Source of the DNA: JAHRAW01 sp028066695
GTDB taxonomy: Bacteria; Pseudomonadota; Gammaproteobacteria; Arenicellales; Poriferihabitantaceae
Reading direction: 5' to 3'
NCBI GenBank assembly: GCA_963457535.1
Contig: OY734803.1
Coordinates: 1,922,001 to 1,986,000, forward strand
Length of the DNA stretch: 64,000 nucleotides
A model generated the notes under the pieces. The model saw only the letters and a program-made list of their open reading frames with translations, ran no database searches and was not told where the DNA came from. The translations under genes were made by a program, and so were the position numbers. The first letter of the stretch is position 1. Every line of letters begins with the position of its first letter. Shown here piece by piece: positions 23,774 through 32,795 of this stretch.

Positions 23774-25071
23774 TGCGGCTGGTCGTCCACCCCGGCGGCG
23801 CGTTGCGCGGCGAAATTCGCGTCGCCGCCGACAAGTCCGTTTCCCACCGCGCGATCATGCTCGCCTCAATCGCCGAAGGCGCCAGTCGCGTGCGCAATTT
23901 GCTGCAGGGCGAGGATGTGCGCGCCACGCTCGCCGCGTTTCGCGCGATGGGCGTGCGCATTCGCGAGGCCGGCGGCGCGGTGGAAATTGACGGCGTCGGC
24001 CTGCGCGGCCTGCGCCGCCCGCAGGCCGCGCTGGACCTCGGCAATTCCGCGACCGCGCTGCGCCTGCTCGCGGGACTGCTGTGCGGCCAAGAATGGCCGA
24101 GCGAGTTGAGCGGAGACGCGTCGCTGCGCGCGCGGCCGATGGAGCGCATTCTGGAACCGCTGGCGCGCATGGGCGCGCGCATCGGCGCGCGCGCCGGCAA
24201 GCCGCCGCTGCGCATCTCGCCGGCGCCGCTGCGCGGCATTCAATATGAGATGCCGATTGCCAGCGCGCAGGTGAAATCCTGCGTGCTGCTCGCCGGGCTG
24301 TGCGCCGACGGCGAAACCGCGGTGCGCGAGCCGGCGCTGACGCGCGATCACACCGAGCGCATGCTCGCCGCGTTCGGCTGCGAAGTGCGGCGGCGCGACG
24401 GCCGCATTACGGTGCGCGGCGGCGCGACCTTGCGCGGCTGCGACATTGAAGCGCCGGCCGATCTTTCTTCGGCCGCGTTTTTTTTGGTGGGCGCGTCGGT
24501 GATTCGCGGCAGCGATGTGTTGCTGCGCGGCGTCGGCGTCAACCCGAGCCGCGCCGGCGTGCTGGATGTCTTAAAGCGCATGGGCGCCGACTTGGAACTG
24601 CATGACGAGCGCCTGCTCGGCGCCGAGCCGGTCGCCGACATTCGCGTGCGCGCCGCCGAATTGCGCGGCTGCCGCATCGGCGGGCGCGATATCGCGCTCA
24701 GCATTGACGAAATTCCGGCGCTCGCGGTGGCCGCGGCCTGCGCGCGCGGCGCAACCGAAATTTCCGACGCGGCCGAATTGCGCGTCAAGGAGAGCGACCG
24801 CATCGGCGGCGTCGCCGCCGGACTGGCCGCGCTCGGCGCCGCGGTGGAGGAGCGCGCCGACGGCATGCGCATTCAGGGCGGCGGCCTGCGCGGCGGGCGC
24901 GTCGACAGCTGCGGCGACCACCGCATCGCCATGGCGTTCGCGCTCGCCGGCGGCGCGGCGCGCGGCGCGGTGGAAATTGACGACTGCGAAAACATCGCCA
25001 CCTCGTTCCCCGACTTTTGCAGCGTGGCGCGCGGCGCCGGGTTAGATGTCCAGTCCGCCCCGTCAGCCTGA
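23773..25071 (+). CDS. aroA: 3-phosphoshikimate 1-carboxyvinyltransferase (EPSP synthase)
   Basis: 432 residues, enzyme of the shikimate pathway that adds enolpyruvate to shikimate 3-phosphate. Motifs in order: RVAADKSVSHRAIMLASIAE, LDLGNSATALRLLAGLL (the loop is GNSAT where class I enzymes have GNAGT), ARPMERILEPLARMG, LRVKESDRIGGVAAGL and CGDHRIAMAFALAGG. The GNSAT loop places it with class II enzymes. It ends inside cmk: the two frames overlap by 26 bases. Confidence 0.95.
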   Translation: MRLVVHPGGALRGEIRVAADKSVSHRAIMLASIAEGASRVRNLLQGEDVRATLAAFRAMGVRIREAGGAVEIDGVGLRGLRRPQAALDLGNSATALRLLAGLLCGQEWPSELSGDASLRARPMERILEPLARMGARIGARAGKPPLRISPAPLRGIQYEMPIASAQVKSCVLLAGLCADGETAVREPALTRDHTERMLAAFGCEVRRRDGRITVRGGATLRGCDIEAPADLSSAAFFLVGASVIRGSDVLLRGVGVNPSRAGVLDVLKRMGADLELHDERLLGAEPVADIRVRAAELRGCRIGGRDIALSIDEIPALAVAAACARGATEISDAAELRVKESDRIGGVAAGLAALGAAVEERADGMRIQGGGLRGGRVDSCGDHRIAMAFALAGGAARGAVEIDDCENIATSFPDFCSVARGAGLDVQSAPSA

Positions 25072-25789
25072 AACCCCCGCCGCGCCGGTAATCACGCTGG
25101 ACGGGCCGTCCGGCTCGGGCAAGGGCACGATCGCGCGCGGGCTGGTCGCCCGGCTCGGCTGGCACTACCTGGAAAGCGGCGCGCTCTACCGCGTGCTCGG
25201 CCTGCTCGCCGCGCGCGACGGCATCGCGCTCGGCGCGCCGATTGCGGAGCGCGACATCGCGAAACTCTCCGCGCTGGCGGCGCGCCTTCAACTCTCCTTT
25301 CGCGACGGCGGCGTGTTTCTGGAGGGCGAGGATGTCAACGCGCAAATCCGCAGCGAGGCAGCCGGCGAGCGCGCCTCGCGCATCGCGCCGCTGCCCGAGG
25401 TGCGCGAGGCGCTGCTCGGCTGGCAGCGGCGCTGCGCGTGCCCGCCGGGGCTGGTCGCGGATGGGCGCGACATGGGCACGGTGGTTTTCCCCGGCGCGGC
25501 CTGCAAGGTCTTCCTGACCGCCGGCGTGGAAGCGCGCGCTCGGCGGCGTTGCGCGCAGTTGAAAGAACTGGGATTTAATGTTAGCATCGCGCAGATTCAC
25601 CGGGAACTCGGGGAGCGTGACCGACGCGATTTGAGCCGCGCGGTCTCGCCGTTGAAGCCGGCCGAGGGCGCGTTCCAACTGGATACCACCAGTCTGTCCG
25701 CCGCCGAAGCGCTCGTTGCGGTTTCCGCGCGGGTCGCGCGGGACTGCAATCTCCCCGAAATTTCCGCCGGGAATTTTCCGGAGTCGTGA
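25046..25789 (+). CDS. cmk: Cytidylate kinase
   Basis: 247 residues, phosphorylates CMP and dCMP. The P-loop TLDGPSGSGKGTIARGL, YLESGALYRVLGLLA, ADGRDMGTVVFPGA and SRAVSPLKPAEGAFQLDTT fit the family. The C-terminal tail (NLPEISAGNFPES) extends past the usual end and is encoded by a CCGAAATTTCCGCCGGGA stretch that looks like the intergenic repeat unit. It lies between aroA and rpsA, the standard gammaproteobacterial order. Confidence 0.95.
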   Translation: MSSPPRQPETPAAPVITLDGPSGSGKGTIARGLVARLGWHYLESGALYRVLGLLAARDGIALGAPIAERDIAKLSALAARLQLSFRDGGVFLEGEDVNAQIRSEAAGERASRIAPLPEVREALLGWQRRCACPPGLVADGRDMGTVVFPGAACKVFLTAGVEARARRRCAQLKELGFNVSIAQIHRELGERDRRDLSRAVSPLKPAEGAFQLDTTSLSAAEALVAVSARVARDCNLPEISAGNFPES

Positions 25790-25828
25790 ATCTTCGCTGA
25801 CGCGGTTCGCCGCGTTTTTATCAACCCA

Positions 25829-25879
25829 GGTTCGGGCGCGCCCGAACCGCAACCGGCAGCAGAGGCTGCAACCCCGGTT
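25829..25879 (+). promoter_or_regulatory. rpsA: rpsA 5' leader with two hairpins
   Basis: GGTTCGGG-CGCG-CCCGAACC (25829-25848) is a perfect 8-bp hairpin and a second one (25851-25879) pairs AACCG with CGGTT around an inner GCAGC/GCTGC stem with an AGAG loop. The rpsA ATG at 25916 has no strong Shine-Dalgarno site, only CGGA. Leader hairpins with a weak ribosome site are known in E. coli rpsA, where S1 represses its own translation; the same arrangement is inferred here. Confidence 0.5.
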
Positions 25880-25915
25880 CCCGCCATGCGCAGCAAGGCG
25901 CGCCGGATTTTTAAT

Positions 25916-27592
25916 ATGTCAGAAAATTTTGCCGCATTACTGGAAGAGAGTTTGAGCGGCGTGGTCATGCGCCCGGGGGCGCTGATCATGGCCGAAGTGA
26001 TCGAAACCAGCGACGACTATGTGACCGTCAGCGCGGGACTCAAGTCGGACGCGCAAATTCCGGCCGCCGAGTTTAAAAGCCCGTCGGGCGAGTTGACCGT
26101 GCAAGTCGGCGACAGCGTGGAAGTCGCGCTGGAAGCCGTGGAGGACGGCGCCGGCAACACGCGCATGTCGCGCGAGCGCGCGGTGCGCGGGCGCGCCTGG
26201 GCCGAATTGTCAAAAGTGCACGAGTCCGGCGGCGTGGTGCGCGGCATGGTCACGGCCAAGGTCAAGGGCGGGTTCACCGTCAACATCAACAACCTGCGCG
26301 CGTTTTTGCCGGGCTCGCTGGTGGATGTGTGGCCGTCCAAGGATGTCGCCGATTTGGAAGGCAGCGAACTGGATTTCAAGGTGATCAAACTGGACCAGCA
26401 GCGCAACAACATCGTGCTGTCGCGCCGCGCCATCGTGGAGAACCAACTGAGCGAAGAGCGCGAAAAACTCCTGGACATTCTGGAGGAGGGCATGCTGATC
26501 AAGGGCGTGGTCAAAAACCTGACCGAATACGGCGCCTTCGTCAACCTCGGCGGGCTGGACGGCCTGCTGCACATCACCGACATGGCGTGGAAGCGCGTCA
26601 AGCACCCGTCCGAGGTGGTCAGCGTCGGCGACACCGTGGAGGCGCGCGTGCTGAAATTTGACCGCGAACAGTGCCGCGTCTCGCTCGGGCTGAAGCAACT
26701 GAGCGAGGACCCGTGGCTGGATCTGGCGCGGCGCTACCCGGCGAACACGCGCCTGTTCGGCAAGGTGACCAACCTCACCGACTACGGCGCCTTCGTGGAA
26801 CTGGAGGACGGCGTGGAGGGGCTGGTGCATCTGTCCGAGATGGACTGGACCAACAAAAACATTCACCCCGGAAAAATCTGCCACGCCGGAGACGAGGTGG
26901 AGGTGATGGTGCTGGCGGTGGACACCGAGCGGCGGCGCATCTCGCTCGGCATGAAACAATGCAAGCCGAACCCGTGGACCGAGTTCGCCGCCGCCCACAA
27001 AAAAGGCGACGTCATCAACGGCAACATCCGCTCCATCACCGACTTCGGCATCTTCATCGGCGTGGACGGCGGCATAGACGGGCTGGTGCATCTTTCCGAT
27101 TTGTCGTGGGACCGTCCCGGCGAGGAGGTCGTGACCGAGTTCAACAAGGGCGACAACCTCAATGTGGTGCTGCTCGCCGTGGACGCCGAGCGCGAGCGCA
27201 TTTCGCTCGGGCTGAAGCAGACCGGCGAAGACCCGTTCGCCGCGTATGTCGCCGAGAATGGAAAGGGCAGCGTGGTCAAGGGCACGATCGGCGAAGTCGG
27301 CGCGCGCGGCGCGCGCGTGCAATTGGCGCCCGGCGTGGAGGGCTATGTGCGCGCCTCGGAAATCGCGCGCGAGCGCGTGGAAGACGCGCGCACCGCGCTT
27401 ACCAAGGGCGAGGAAATCGAGGCCAAGGTGGTCAGCATCGAGCGCAAGGACCGCCACATTTCGCTGTCCATCAAGGCGCGCGACGCCGAATTTGACGGAG
27501 AGGCGGCGCAGGAATACGCGCGCGACGCCAGCCTCGAGAGCGCCAAACTCGGCGACAAGTTGAAGGAGCAACTCGACAAGCGGGAACCCTAG
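25916..27592 (+). CDS. rpsA: 30S ribosomal protein S1
   Basis: 558 residues, six S1 (OB-fold) domains. Repeats are visible as GMVTAKVKGGFTVNINNLRA, GVVKNLTEYGAFVNLGGLDG, GKVTNLTDYGAFVELEDGVE and GNIRSITDFGIFIGVDGGID, each followed by a short V-HLS-type strand. The first two domains bind the ribosome and the rest bind mRNA. The start MSENFAALLEESLSG is preferred to the longer frame at 25886 because the family starts there. ihfB follows nine bases after the stop. Confidence 0.97.
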   Translation: MSENFAALLEESLSGVVMRPGALIMAEVIETSDDYVTVSAGLKSDAQIPAAEFKSPSGELTVQVGDSVEVALEAVEDGAGNTRMSRERAVRGRAWAELSKVHESGGVVRGMVTAKVKGGFTVNINNLRAFLPGSLVDVWPSKDVADLEGSELDFKVIKLDQQRNNIVLSRRAIVENQLSEEREKLLDILEEGMLIKGVVKNLTEYGAFVNLGGLDGLLHITDMAWKRVKHPSEVVSVGDTVEARVLKFDREQCRVSLGLKQLSEDPWLDLARRYPANTRLFGKVTNLTDYGAFVELEDGVEGLVHLSEMDWTNKNIHPGKICHAGDEVEVMVLAVDTERRRISLGMKQCKPNPWTEFAAAHKKGDVINGNIRSITDFGIFIGVDGGIDGLVHLSDLSWDRPGEEVVTEFNKGDNLNVVLLAVDAERERISLGLKQTGEDPFAAYVAENGKGSVVKGTIGEVGARGARVQLAPGVEGYVRASEIARERVEDARTALTKGEEIEAKVVSIERKDRHISLSIKARDAEFDGEAAQEYARDASLESAKLGDKLKEQLDKREP

Positions 27593-27601
27593 AACAGCGC
27601 G

Positions 27602-27928
27602 ATGTCGGCCGACGGCAAACCCGCGCTCACCAAGTCGGCGCTGGTCGCGCTCATCACCCGCGACCAGCCGCACCTGTCGGAGCAGGATGTGGAACTCGCG
27701 GTCAACAGCATTCTGGAGCGCATGACCGCGGCGCTGGTCAGCGGCGAGCGCATTGAGATTCGCAACTTCGGCAGCATGAGTCTGCATTACCGCCCGGCGC
27801 GCATCGGGCGCAATCCGAAGACCGGCGAGGCGGTGCGCGTGCCGGAAAAATACGCGCCGCATTTCAAGCCGGGCGCCGCGCTGCGCCGCCGCGTCAACGC
27901 CGGCAAGGGCGCGGGGCGCAAATCGTGA
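27602..27928 (+). CDS. ihfB: Integration host factor subunit beta
   Basis: 108 residues, a DNA-bending protein that acts with IHF-alpha. The body LTKSALVALITRDQPHLSEQ and the arm IEIRNFGSMSLHYRPARIGR, NPKTGEAVRVPEKYAPHFKP match IHF-beta. The proline at the arm tip (RNPKTG) intercalates DNA in the family. The usual neighbours rpsA and lapA flank it; its TGA overlaps the GTG start of lapA. The C-terminal tail is basic. Confidence 0.95.
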   Translation: MSADGKPALTKSALVALITRDQPHLSEQDVELAVNSILERMTAALVSGERIEIRNFGSMSLHYRPARIGRNPKTGEAVRVPEKYAPHFKPGAALRRRVNAGKGAGRKS

Positions 27929-28236
27929 AGCGCCTTTTTTATGTCGCATTCGCCGCGCTGGTCGCGCTGTTCGGAATCACCTTCGCATACAAAAACCACC
28001 AGGCGGTTTCCATCCGGTATTATTTCGGTGTGCATTTTGACGCCGATTTGGCGCTGCTGTTGTTTGCGGTGTTCGCGCTGAGTTTGCTCGCCGGATACGC
28101 GGCGGCCTCGCTGCGCGGACTCGGCGACCGCCGCCAATTGGCGAAAATCAAGCGCGAACTGCGCATCGCGCAGACCCTGCCGACCCGCCCGGCGCGCACC
28201 CTGCCCGAAGCGCCGGGCGCCGCGCCCGGCGAATAA
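27925..28236 (+). CDS. lapA: Lipopolysaccharide assembly protein A (LapA, DUF1049)
   Basis: 103 residues with two membrane helices: LFYVAFAALVALFGITFAY and LALLLFAVFALSLLAGYAAA. A short hinge KNHQAVSIRYYFG links them, a family feature. A coiled-coil region RRQLAKIKRELRIAQTL lies in the cytoplasm. GTG 27925 overlaps the ihfB stop (GTGA). LapA works with LapB in control of LpxC stability. Confidence 0.88.
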   Translation: MKRLFYVAFAALVALFGITFAYKNHQAVSIRYYFGVHFDADLALLLFAVFALSLLAGYAAASLRGLGDRRQLAKIKRELRIAQTLPTRPARTLPEAPGAAPGE

Positions 28237-28298
28237 GCGCAAAACTTTCCGAAGTTTCCCCGCCAAAAACTCCTCCCAAAACCAACCGAGACCCGCCC

Positions 28299-29492
28299 AT
28301 GGATCCGCTCTGGCTGCTTCTGCTTCTGCCCACCGCCGCGGCCGGCGGCTGGGTGATGGCCAAGCGCGAGCGCCGCGCCGAGCGCCGCAAGCACCTGCCC
28401 GAGGCCTATTTCAAGGGCCTGAGTTTTTTGCTGAACGAGCAGCCCGACGAGGCGCTGCGCGTGTTTCTGGAAGTGGTGGAGGTGGACAGCGAGACCGTGG
28501 AAATCCACCTCGCGCTCGGCAACCTGTTCCGCCGCCGCGGCGAAATTGAGCGCGCCACGCGCATCCACCAAAACCTGGTGGCGCGCTCCGACCTGGACCC
28601 GGGCCTGCGCGAGCAGGCGCTGTTTGAACTGGCGCAGGACTATTTCAAAGCCGGCCTGTTTGACCGCGCCGAGAGTTTGTTCCGCGAACTGCGGCGCGCG
28701 CCGGACTACCGCGCGCAGGCCTGCCGCTTTCTGATGCAAATCTACGACCAGGAAAAGGAATGGGAGAGCGCGATTCGCGCCGCCGAAGAACTGGCGCGCG
28801 CCGCCGGCGCCGACATGTCGCAGCCGCTCGCGCACTACTACTGCGAACTCGCCGAGCAGGCGATCGCCGACGGCCGCAACGCGCGCGCCGGGCGGCACAT
28901 TGAAAGCGCGTTCCGCCACGACCCGCACTGCATTCGCGCGGTCATTCAGTCGGGGCGGCTCGCCTCCATGAGCGGCAACCACATCAACGCGATTTCCATT
29001 TGGCGCGGCCTGGAGCGCTGGGCGCCGCAGGCGCTCGGCGAAGTGGTCGACCATGTCGCCAACAGTTACACCGCGCTCGGCGACGCAAAAAGTTACAAGA
29101 GGTTTTTGGAGGACGCGCTCGCGCGCAATCCGGACGCGCGCTTTATCGCCGCGCTGGTGGAACTGGTCAGCCGCGAGGAAAAAGACGAGGCCGGGCGAAA
29201 GTTGCTGGTGGATTTGGTGCGCCGCCACCCGAGCATAGAGGGCCTGCATGAACTGCTGAAATCGCGCGCCGCGTCCGGCGGCGGCGAGCGCGAAAACCGC
29301 GACTTCGCGCTGCTCGCCGACTTGCTGTCGCAGGTGGTCGGGCAGGGGCGCGGCTACCACTGCCGCACCTGCGGCTTCAGCAGCAACTCGCTGCACTGGC
29401 AGTGCCCCGGCTGCAAGAACTGGGGCACCGTGCAAAAGCGCGCGGCCGCCGAGCCGCTGCGCCGCGCCGTGGCGATGCAGCCGCCGGCATGA
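28299..29492 (+). CDS. lapB: Lipopolysaccharide assembly protein B
   Basis: 397 residues. LapB (YciM) helps FtsH degrade LpxC and so limits lipid A synthesis. An N-terminal membrane anchor (PLWLLLLLPTAAAGGWVMA) is followed by TPR repeats, for example VEIHLALGNLFRRRGEIERA. The C-terminal rubredoxin-type zinc site YHCRTCGFSSNSLHWQCPGC contains the two CxxC pairs. It overlaps ugd by four bases. Confidence 0.94.
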   Translation: MDPLWLLLLLPTAAAGGWVMAKRERRAERRKHLPEAYFKGLSFLLNEQPDEALRVFLEVVEVDSETVEIHLALGNLFRRRGEIERATRIHQNLVARSDLDPGLREQALFELAQDYFKAGLFDRAESLFRELRRAPDYRAQACRFLMQIYDQEKEWESAIRAAEELARAAGADMSQPLAHYYCELAEQAIADGRNARAGRHIESAFRHDPHCIRAVIQSGRLASMSGNHINAISIWRGLERWAPQALGEVVDHVANSYTALGDAKSYKRFLEDALARNPDARFIAALVELVSREEKDEAGRKLLVDLVRRHPSIEGLHELLKSRAASGGGERENRDFALLADLLSQVVGQGRGYHCRTCGFSSNSLHWQCPGCKNWGTVQKRAAAEPLRRAVAMQPPA

Positions 29493-30820
29493 ACATCTGC
29501 GTCATCGGCGCCGGCTATGTCGGGCTGGTCACCGCCGCCTGTTTCGCCGAGGTCGGAAACACGGTGGTGTGCGTTGACAACGACGAGGAAAAAATCCGCC
29601 AACTATGCGCCGGGCATGTGCCGCTGTTTGAGCCGGGGCTTGACCAGTTGGTGCGCGACAACGCCGAACGCGGGCGGCTGCATTTCACCGGCGATTTGGC
29701 GCGCGGCGTCGCGCATGGCGAAGTAATTTTCATCGCGGTCGGCACGCCGCCGCGCGAGGACGGCGCCGCCGATTTGCGCAATGTGTTCGGCGCGGCGCGC
29801 GCGGTCGGCGAATTGATGGACGGTCCGCGCGTCATCGCCGCCAAATCCACGGCGCCGCCCGGCTCCGCCGAAAAAGTGCGCGAAGAAATCGCGCGCGCGC
29901 TTGAATCGCGCGGCGCCGCGCCGTCGTTCAGCGTGGTGTCCAACCCGGAATTTTTAAAGCAGGGTGCAGCGGTGGAGGATTTCATGCGCCCCGACCGCAT
30001 CATCATCGGCGCGCGCGAGGAAGACCGCGGCGCGGTGGAGGTGATGCGCGCTTTGTACGCGCCGTTCAACCGCAACCGCGAGCGCCTGCTGGTGATGGAC
30101 ACGGCCTCGGCCGAACTGACCAAATACGCGGCGAACGCGATGCTCGCCGCGCGCATTTCCTGCATGAACGAAATCGCCAATCTGGCCGAATGCGCCGGCG
30201 CCGACATTGAGTCGGTGCGCGCCGGGGTCGGCGCCGACCCGCGCATCGGCTACGCCTTCATCTACCCCGGCTGCGGCTACGGCGGCTCGTGCCTGCCGAA
30301 GGATGTGCGCGCGCTGCGCCGCGCCGCGCGCGACGCCGGCGCCGAATCAAAACTGCTGGACGCGGTGGAGGCGGTCAACGACGCGCAGCGCAGCAAGCCG
30401 GTGGAAAAAGCGCGCGCGCATTTCGGCGAGTTGCGCGGCAAATGTTTCGCGCTTTGGGGGCTGGCGTTCAAGCCCGACACCGACGACATGCGCGAGGCGC
30501 CGAGCCGCGCGGTGATGGAGGAATTGTGGCGGGACGGCGCGGCTGTGCGCGCGTTTGACCCGGCCGCGACCGCGCGCGCGCGCGAACTCTACGGCGAGCG
30601 CGATGACCTCGCGCTTTTTGAAGACGATCCCTACCGCGCGCTGGAAGGCGCCGACGGGCTGATAGTGGTCACCGAATGGCGCGCGCTGCGCGCCGCCGAC
30701 CCGGCGCGCATCAAGGAGCGAATGCGCGGCGATGTGCTGATAGACGCGCGCAACATTTACGACCCGGCCGCGATTCGCGCGGCCGGACTGGTGTATTACG
30801 GCATCGGCCGCGCGGCATGA
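29489..30820 (+). CDS. ugd: UDP-glucose 6-dehydrogenase
   Basis: 443 residues. It makes UDP-glucuronate for surface polysaccharides or lipid A sugars. Motifs: MNICVIGAGYVGLVTAACFA (NAD fold), FIAVGTPPREDGAADL, SNPEFLKQGAAVEDFMRPDR, and the catalytic Cys in YPGCGYGGSCLPKDVRALR. Length and order are typical. The ATG lies within the lapB stop (ATGA), and rfaE1 starts in its own stop, linking these genes in one operon. Confidence 0.95.
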   Translation: MNICVIGAGYVGLVTAACFAEVGNTVVCVDNDEEKIRQLCAGHVPLFEPGLDQLVRDNAERGRLHFTGDLARGVAHGEVIFIAVGTPPREDGAADLRNVFGAARAVGELMDGPRVIAAKSTAPPGSAEKVREEIARALESRGAAPSFSVVSNPEFLKQGAAVEDFMRPDRIIIGAREEDRGAVEVMRALYAPFNRNRERLLVMDTASAELTKYAANAMLAARISCMNEIANLAECAGADIESVRAGVGADPRIGYAFIYPGCGYGGSCLPKDVRALRRAARDAGAESKLLDAVEAVNDAQRSKPVEKARAHFGELRGKCFALWGLAFKPDTDDMREAPSRAVMEELWRDGAAVRAFDPAATARARELYGERDDLALFEDDPYRALEGADGLIVVTEWRALRAADPARIKERMRGDVLIDARNIYDPAAIRAAGLVYYGIGRAA

Positions 30821-31785
30821 CCTCGCGCCTGGAAAAACAACTCGGCAAACTGCCGCAATGCAGGATTCTGGTAGCCGGGGACGCGATGCTGGACCGCTAC
30901 TGGTTCGGCCGGGTGGAGCGCATCTCGCCCGAGGCGCCGGTGCCGGTGGTCGGCGTGGAGCGCAGCGACGAGCGGCTCGGCGGCGCCGGCAATGTCGCCT
31001 GCAATGTGACCTCGCTCGGCGCGAGTTGCACCCTGCTGGCGCTGACCGGTGACGATGAAGCCGGGCGGCATCTCGCGGAAATTGCCGGGCGCGCCGGCAT
31101 CGCGCGCGAACTGGTCGCCGAGCGCGGCGCGCAGACCACGCTGAAACTGCGCGTGATTTCGCAGAACCAGCAACTGCTGCGCGCCGATTTTGAAACCCCG
31201 CCCGGCGCCGGTGCGCTCGCCGAGGCGCACGCAAAATTCGCCGAATTGCTGGACGCGCACCAGGTCGCGGTGCTGTCGGATTACGGCAAGGGCTGCCTGT
31301 CGGGCATTGAAAAGTTAATCGCGCAGGCGCGCGCAAAAAACATTCCGGTGCTGGTGGATCCGAAAGGCGGCAACTTTTCGCGCTACCGCGGCGCGACCAT
31401 GGTCACGCCGAACCTGAAGGAATTTGAAGAGGCCGCCGGCGCGGTCGCCGACGACGCCGACATGCGGCGCAAGGCCGAGGAATTGATGCGCCGCCACGAA
31501 CTGGAAAAATTGCTGGTGACACTGAGCGAGCGCGGCATGGTTTTGTTCGCGCGCGGCGGCGGCGAATTGCGCGGCGAAGCGCGCGCGCGCGAAGTCTATG
31601 ATGTCAGCGGCGCCGGCGATTCGGTGATCGCGGTGATGGCGCTGGCGCTCGCCGCCGGGCTGGAGGACGCCGACGCGCTGGCCATCGCCAACAGCGCGGC
31701 CGGAGTGGTGGTTTCAAAACTCGGCACCGCGGCCGCCGACGCCGGGGAACTCGCCGCCGCGCTGCGCCGCGACCACCCGCAATGA
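30817..31785 (+). CDS. rfaE1: D-glycero-beta-D-manno-heptose-7-phosphate kinase (RfaE1 domain only)
   Basis: 322 residues. It phosphorylates heptose 7-phosphate at C1 in ADP-heptose synthesis. The PfkB-type sugar kinase motifs are LGGAGNVACNVTSLG and YDVSGAGDSVIAVMALALA. E. coli HldE carries a second, C-terminal nucleotidyltransferase domain; here the protein ends after the kinase, so a separate rfaE2 must lie elsewhere. ATG 30817 overlaps the ugd stop. hldD follows with the same overlap. Confidence 0.93.
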   Translation: MTSRLEKQLGKLPQCRILVAGDAMLDRYWFGRVERISPEAPVPVVGVERSDERLGGAGNVACNVTSLGASCTLLALTGDDEAGRHLAEIAGRAGIARELVAERGAQTTLKLRVISQNQQLLRADFETPPGAGALAEAHAKFAELLDAHQVAVLSDYGKGCLSGIEKLIAQARAKNIPVLVDPKGGNFSRYRGATMVTPNLKEFEEAAGAVADDADMRRKAEELMRRHELEKLLVTLSERGMVLFARGGGELRGEARAREVYDVSGAGDSVIAVMALALAAGLEDADALAIANSAAGVVVSKLGTAAADAGELAAALRRDHPQ

Positions 31786-32795
31786 CTGCGCGCGCGCTCA
31801 TCGCGGTGACCGGCGGCGCCGGCTTCATCGGCGCGAACCTGGCCGCCACGCTCAACCGGCGCGGCTGCGATATCTTGCTGGTGGACGATTTCGCCGGCGG
31901 CGGCGAAGAAAAACTGCGGAACACCGCAGACCTGAACATCGCCGAACGCATGGACAAATTGGAATTTCTGGAAGCCGCGCGCGCCGGCCGGCTGCCGCGC
32001 GAGTTGTCGGCGGTGCTGCACCAGGGCGCGTGCGCCGACACCATGGAAACCGACGAAAAATACATGATGGAAAACAATTTGGACTATTCCAAAACGCTGT
32101 TTGAATTTTGCGCGAAGCGCGGCGTGCAATTTATCTACGCGTCCTCGGCCTCGGTCTACGGCGGCGGCGATGTTTTCACGGAGTCGCCCGAATGCGAGTC
32201 GGCGCTGAACATCTACGCAAAATCCAAACTGCTGTTTGATAATTTCGTGCGCGGCGAGCTGCCGCAATTTCAATGCGTCGGGCTGCGCTACTTTAATGTC
32301 TACGGTCCGCGCGAGGACCACAAGGGAAGAATGGCCTCGGTCGCCCGGCATTTTTTGCTGCAGTACATGAAAGACGGCGGCGTCCGTTTGTTTGAGGGCG
32401 GCGGCGGCTACGCCGACGGCGAACAGCGGCGCGACTTCATCTCGGTGGAAGACGTGGTCGCGATCAACATGTTTTTTCTGGACAACCCGTCCATCGGCGG
32501 CATCTACAACGCCGGCTGCGGCCGCAGCGAGAGTTTTAACGCGGTCGCGCTGGCTGCGATCAACGCCTGCCGCCGCCGCGATGGGCGTGAACCGGCCACG
32601 CTGGAGCGCGCGCGCGAGGAGGGCGAGATTTCCTACATTCCGATGCCGGCCGCGCTGCGCGGCAAATACCAGAACTACACCGAGGCCGACCTGACAAAAC
32701 TGCGCGCGGCCGGCTACGGCGAAAAATTCCTGCGCATAGAAGAGGGCGTCGACCGCTACGCCGGGCATTTGCTGGACGCGCCGGCGCGCGCATGA
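31782..32795 (+). CDS. hldD: ADP-L-glycero-D-manno-heptose 6-epimerase
   Basis: 337 residues. It converts ADP-D,D-heptose to ADP-L,D-heptose for the LPS inner core. The extended SDR pattern is seen: VTGGAGFIGANLAATL, LHQGACADTMETDEKYMMEN, YASSASVYGGG, and the Tyr-x3-Lys pair in IYAKSKLLFDNF. YFNVYGPREDHKGRMASV is a family signature. It overlaps rfaE1 upstream and mtnP downstream by four bases each. Confidence 0.96.
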   Translation: MTARALIAVTGGAGFIGANLAATLNRRGCDILLVDDFAGGGEEKLRNTADLNIAERMDKLEFLEAARAGRLPRELSAVLHQGACADTMETDEKYMMENNLDYSKTLFEFCAKRGVQFIYASSASVYGGGDVFTESPECESALNIYAKSKLLFDNFVRGELPQFQCVGLRYFNVYGPREDHKGRMASVARHFLLQYMKDGGVRLFEGGGGYADGEQRRDFISVEDVVAINMFFLDNPSIGGIYNAGCGRSESFNAVALAAINACRRRDGREPATLERAREEGEISYIPMPAALRGKYQNYTEADLTKLRAAGYGEKFLRIEEGVDRYAGHLLDAPARA

